Shown here: positions 63,956 to 64,000 of the stretch, in pieces
Position numbering within the stretch: position 1 is the first letter of the stretch
How the letters are laid out: each line of letters begins with the position of its first letter
From: Photobacterium angustum
Lineage (GTDB): Bacteria > Pseudomonadota > Gammaproteobacteria > Enterobacterales > Vibrionaceae
Length of the DNA stretch: 64,000 bases
NCBI RefSeq assembly: GCF_002954615.1
Contig: NZ_MSCJ01000002.1
Span: 124,001-188,000, forward strand
Direction: 5' to 3'
Translations under genes and position numbers: made by a program
The notes under the pieces: model-generated
The model's database searches: none
The model's input: only the letters and a program-made list of their open reading frames with translations
What the model was told of the DNA's origin: nothing

Positions 63956-63992
63956 AAAAGCCCCATTCCAGCATTGCTCGAATGGGGCTTAT
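63956..63992 (+). terminator. add terminator
   Basis: Stem AGCCCCATT (63959-63967) / AATGGGGCT (63981-63989), AAAAA before and TTATTATT after, about 30 bases past the add stop. Confidence 0.82.
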
Positions 63993-64000
63993 TATTTAAT

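Overview
The window is a chromosomal core region of a gammaproteobacterium, almost certainly a member of the Vibrionaceae. Photobacterium is my best guess at genus, but the sequence alone does not settle it. The reasons are the protein sequences, the moderately AT-rich base composition, the Glu-Lys-Val tRNA trio inside the rRNA spacer, a full general secretion (type II) cluster followed by nudE and cysQ, and gene order that mirrors the E. coli sthA-fabR-yijD-trmA-btuB-murI-rrn-murB-birA-(pantothenate kinase)-tRNA-tufB-secE-nusG-rplKAJL-rpoBC-rsd segment without a break. No prophage, transposon, CRISPR array or obvious horizontally acquired island is visible.

Layout. Positions 1-114 hold the start of a leftward gene, possibly nudC, divergent from rsd. 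From 915 to 14742, reading leftward, lies the transcription and translation block: four tRNAs, tufB, secE, nusG, rplK, rplA, rplJ, rplL, rpoB, rpoC. Next come coaX, birA and murB as a tightly overlapping leftward operon, then a small acetyltransferase and pssA reading right. A striking 8-bp tandem array (19625-19802) separates pssA from a complete leftward rRNA operon (16S, tRNA-Glu, tRNA-Lys, tRNA-Val, 23S, 5S; 19881-25281). Beyond the rRNA promoters are a membrane-anchored RRM protein gene, murI, btuB with a cobalamin riboswitch, trmA, yijD, fabR and sthA. From 33689 to 46487 a leftward run carries gspC-N, nudE and cysQ. Then follow hslR, hslO, pckA, an AsmA-like gene, the leftward yihY-dtd-yiiD group, a DUF2959-type lipoprotein gene, typA, and the nitrogen-control set glnA, a DUF4124 gene, glnL and glnG, ending with add.

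How the parts work together. The first half supplies ribosomes, elongation factor, RNA polymerase and the Sec/NusG link, with growth-rate type promoters (GC-rich discriminators) on rRNA, tRNA-tufB and ribosomal protein genes. murB and murI (cell wall), birA and coaX (cofactors), pssA and fabR (lipids) flank it. The gsp cluster builds the outer-membrane secretion machine. The gln block is a self-contained nitrogen circuit: a sigma-54 promoter and two NtrC palindromes before glnA, and a perfect NtrC palindrome before glnL.

Most of the window is conserved housekeeping. The items that most deserve a second look are the (CTGTAGGT)n array beside the rRNA operon, the membrane-tethered RNA-binding protein divergent from the rRNA promoters, replacement of coaA by coaX in an otherwise conserved locus, and a CRP site flanked by CytR-like half sites in front of add. 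I found no convincing wholly new multigene system.
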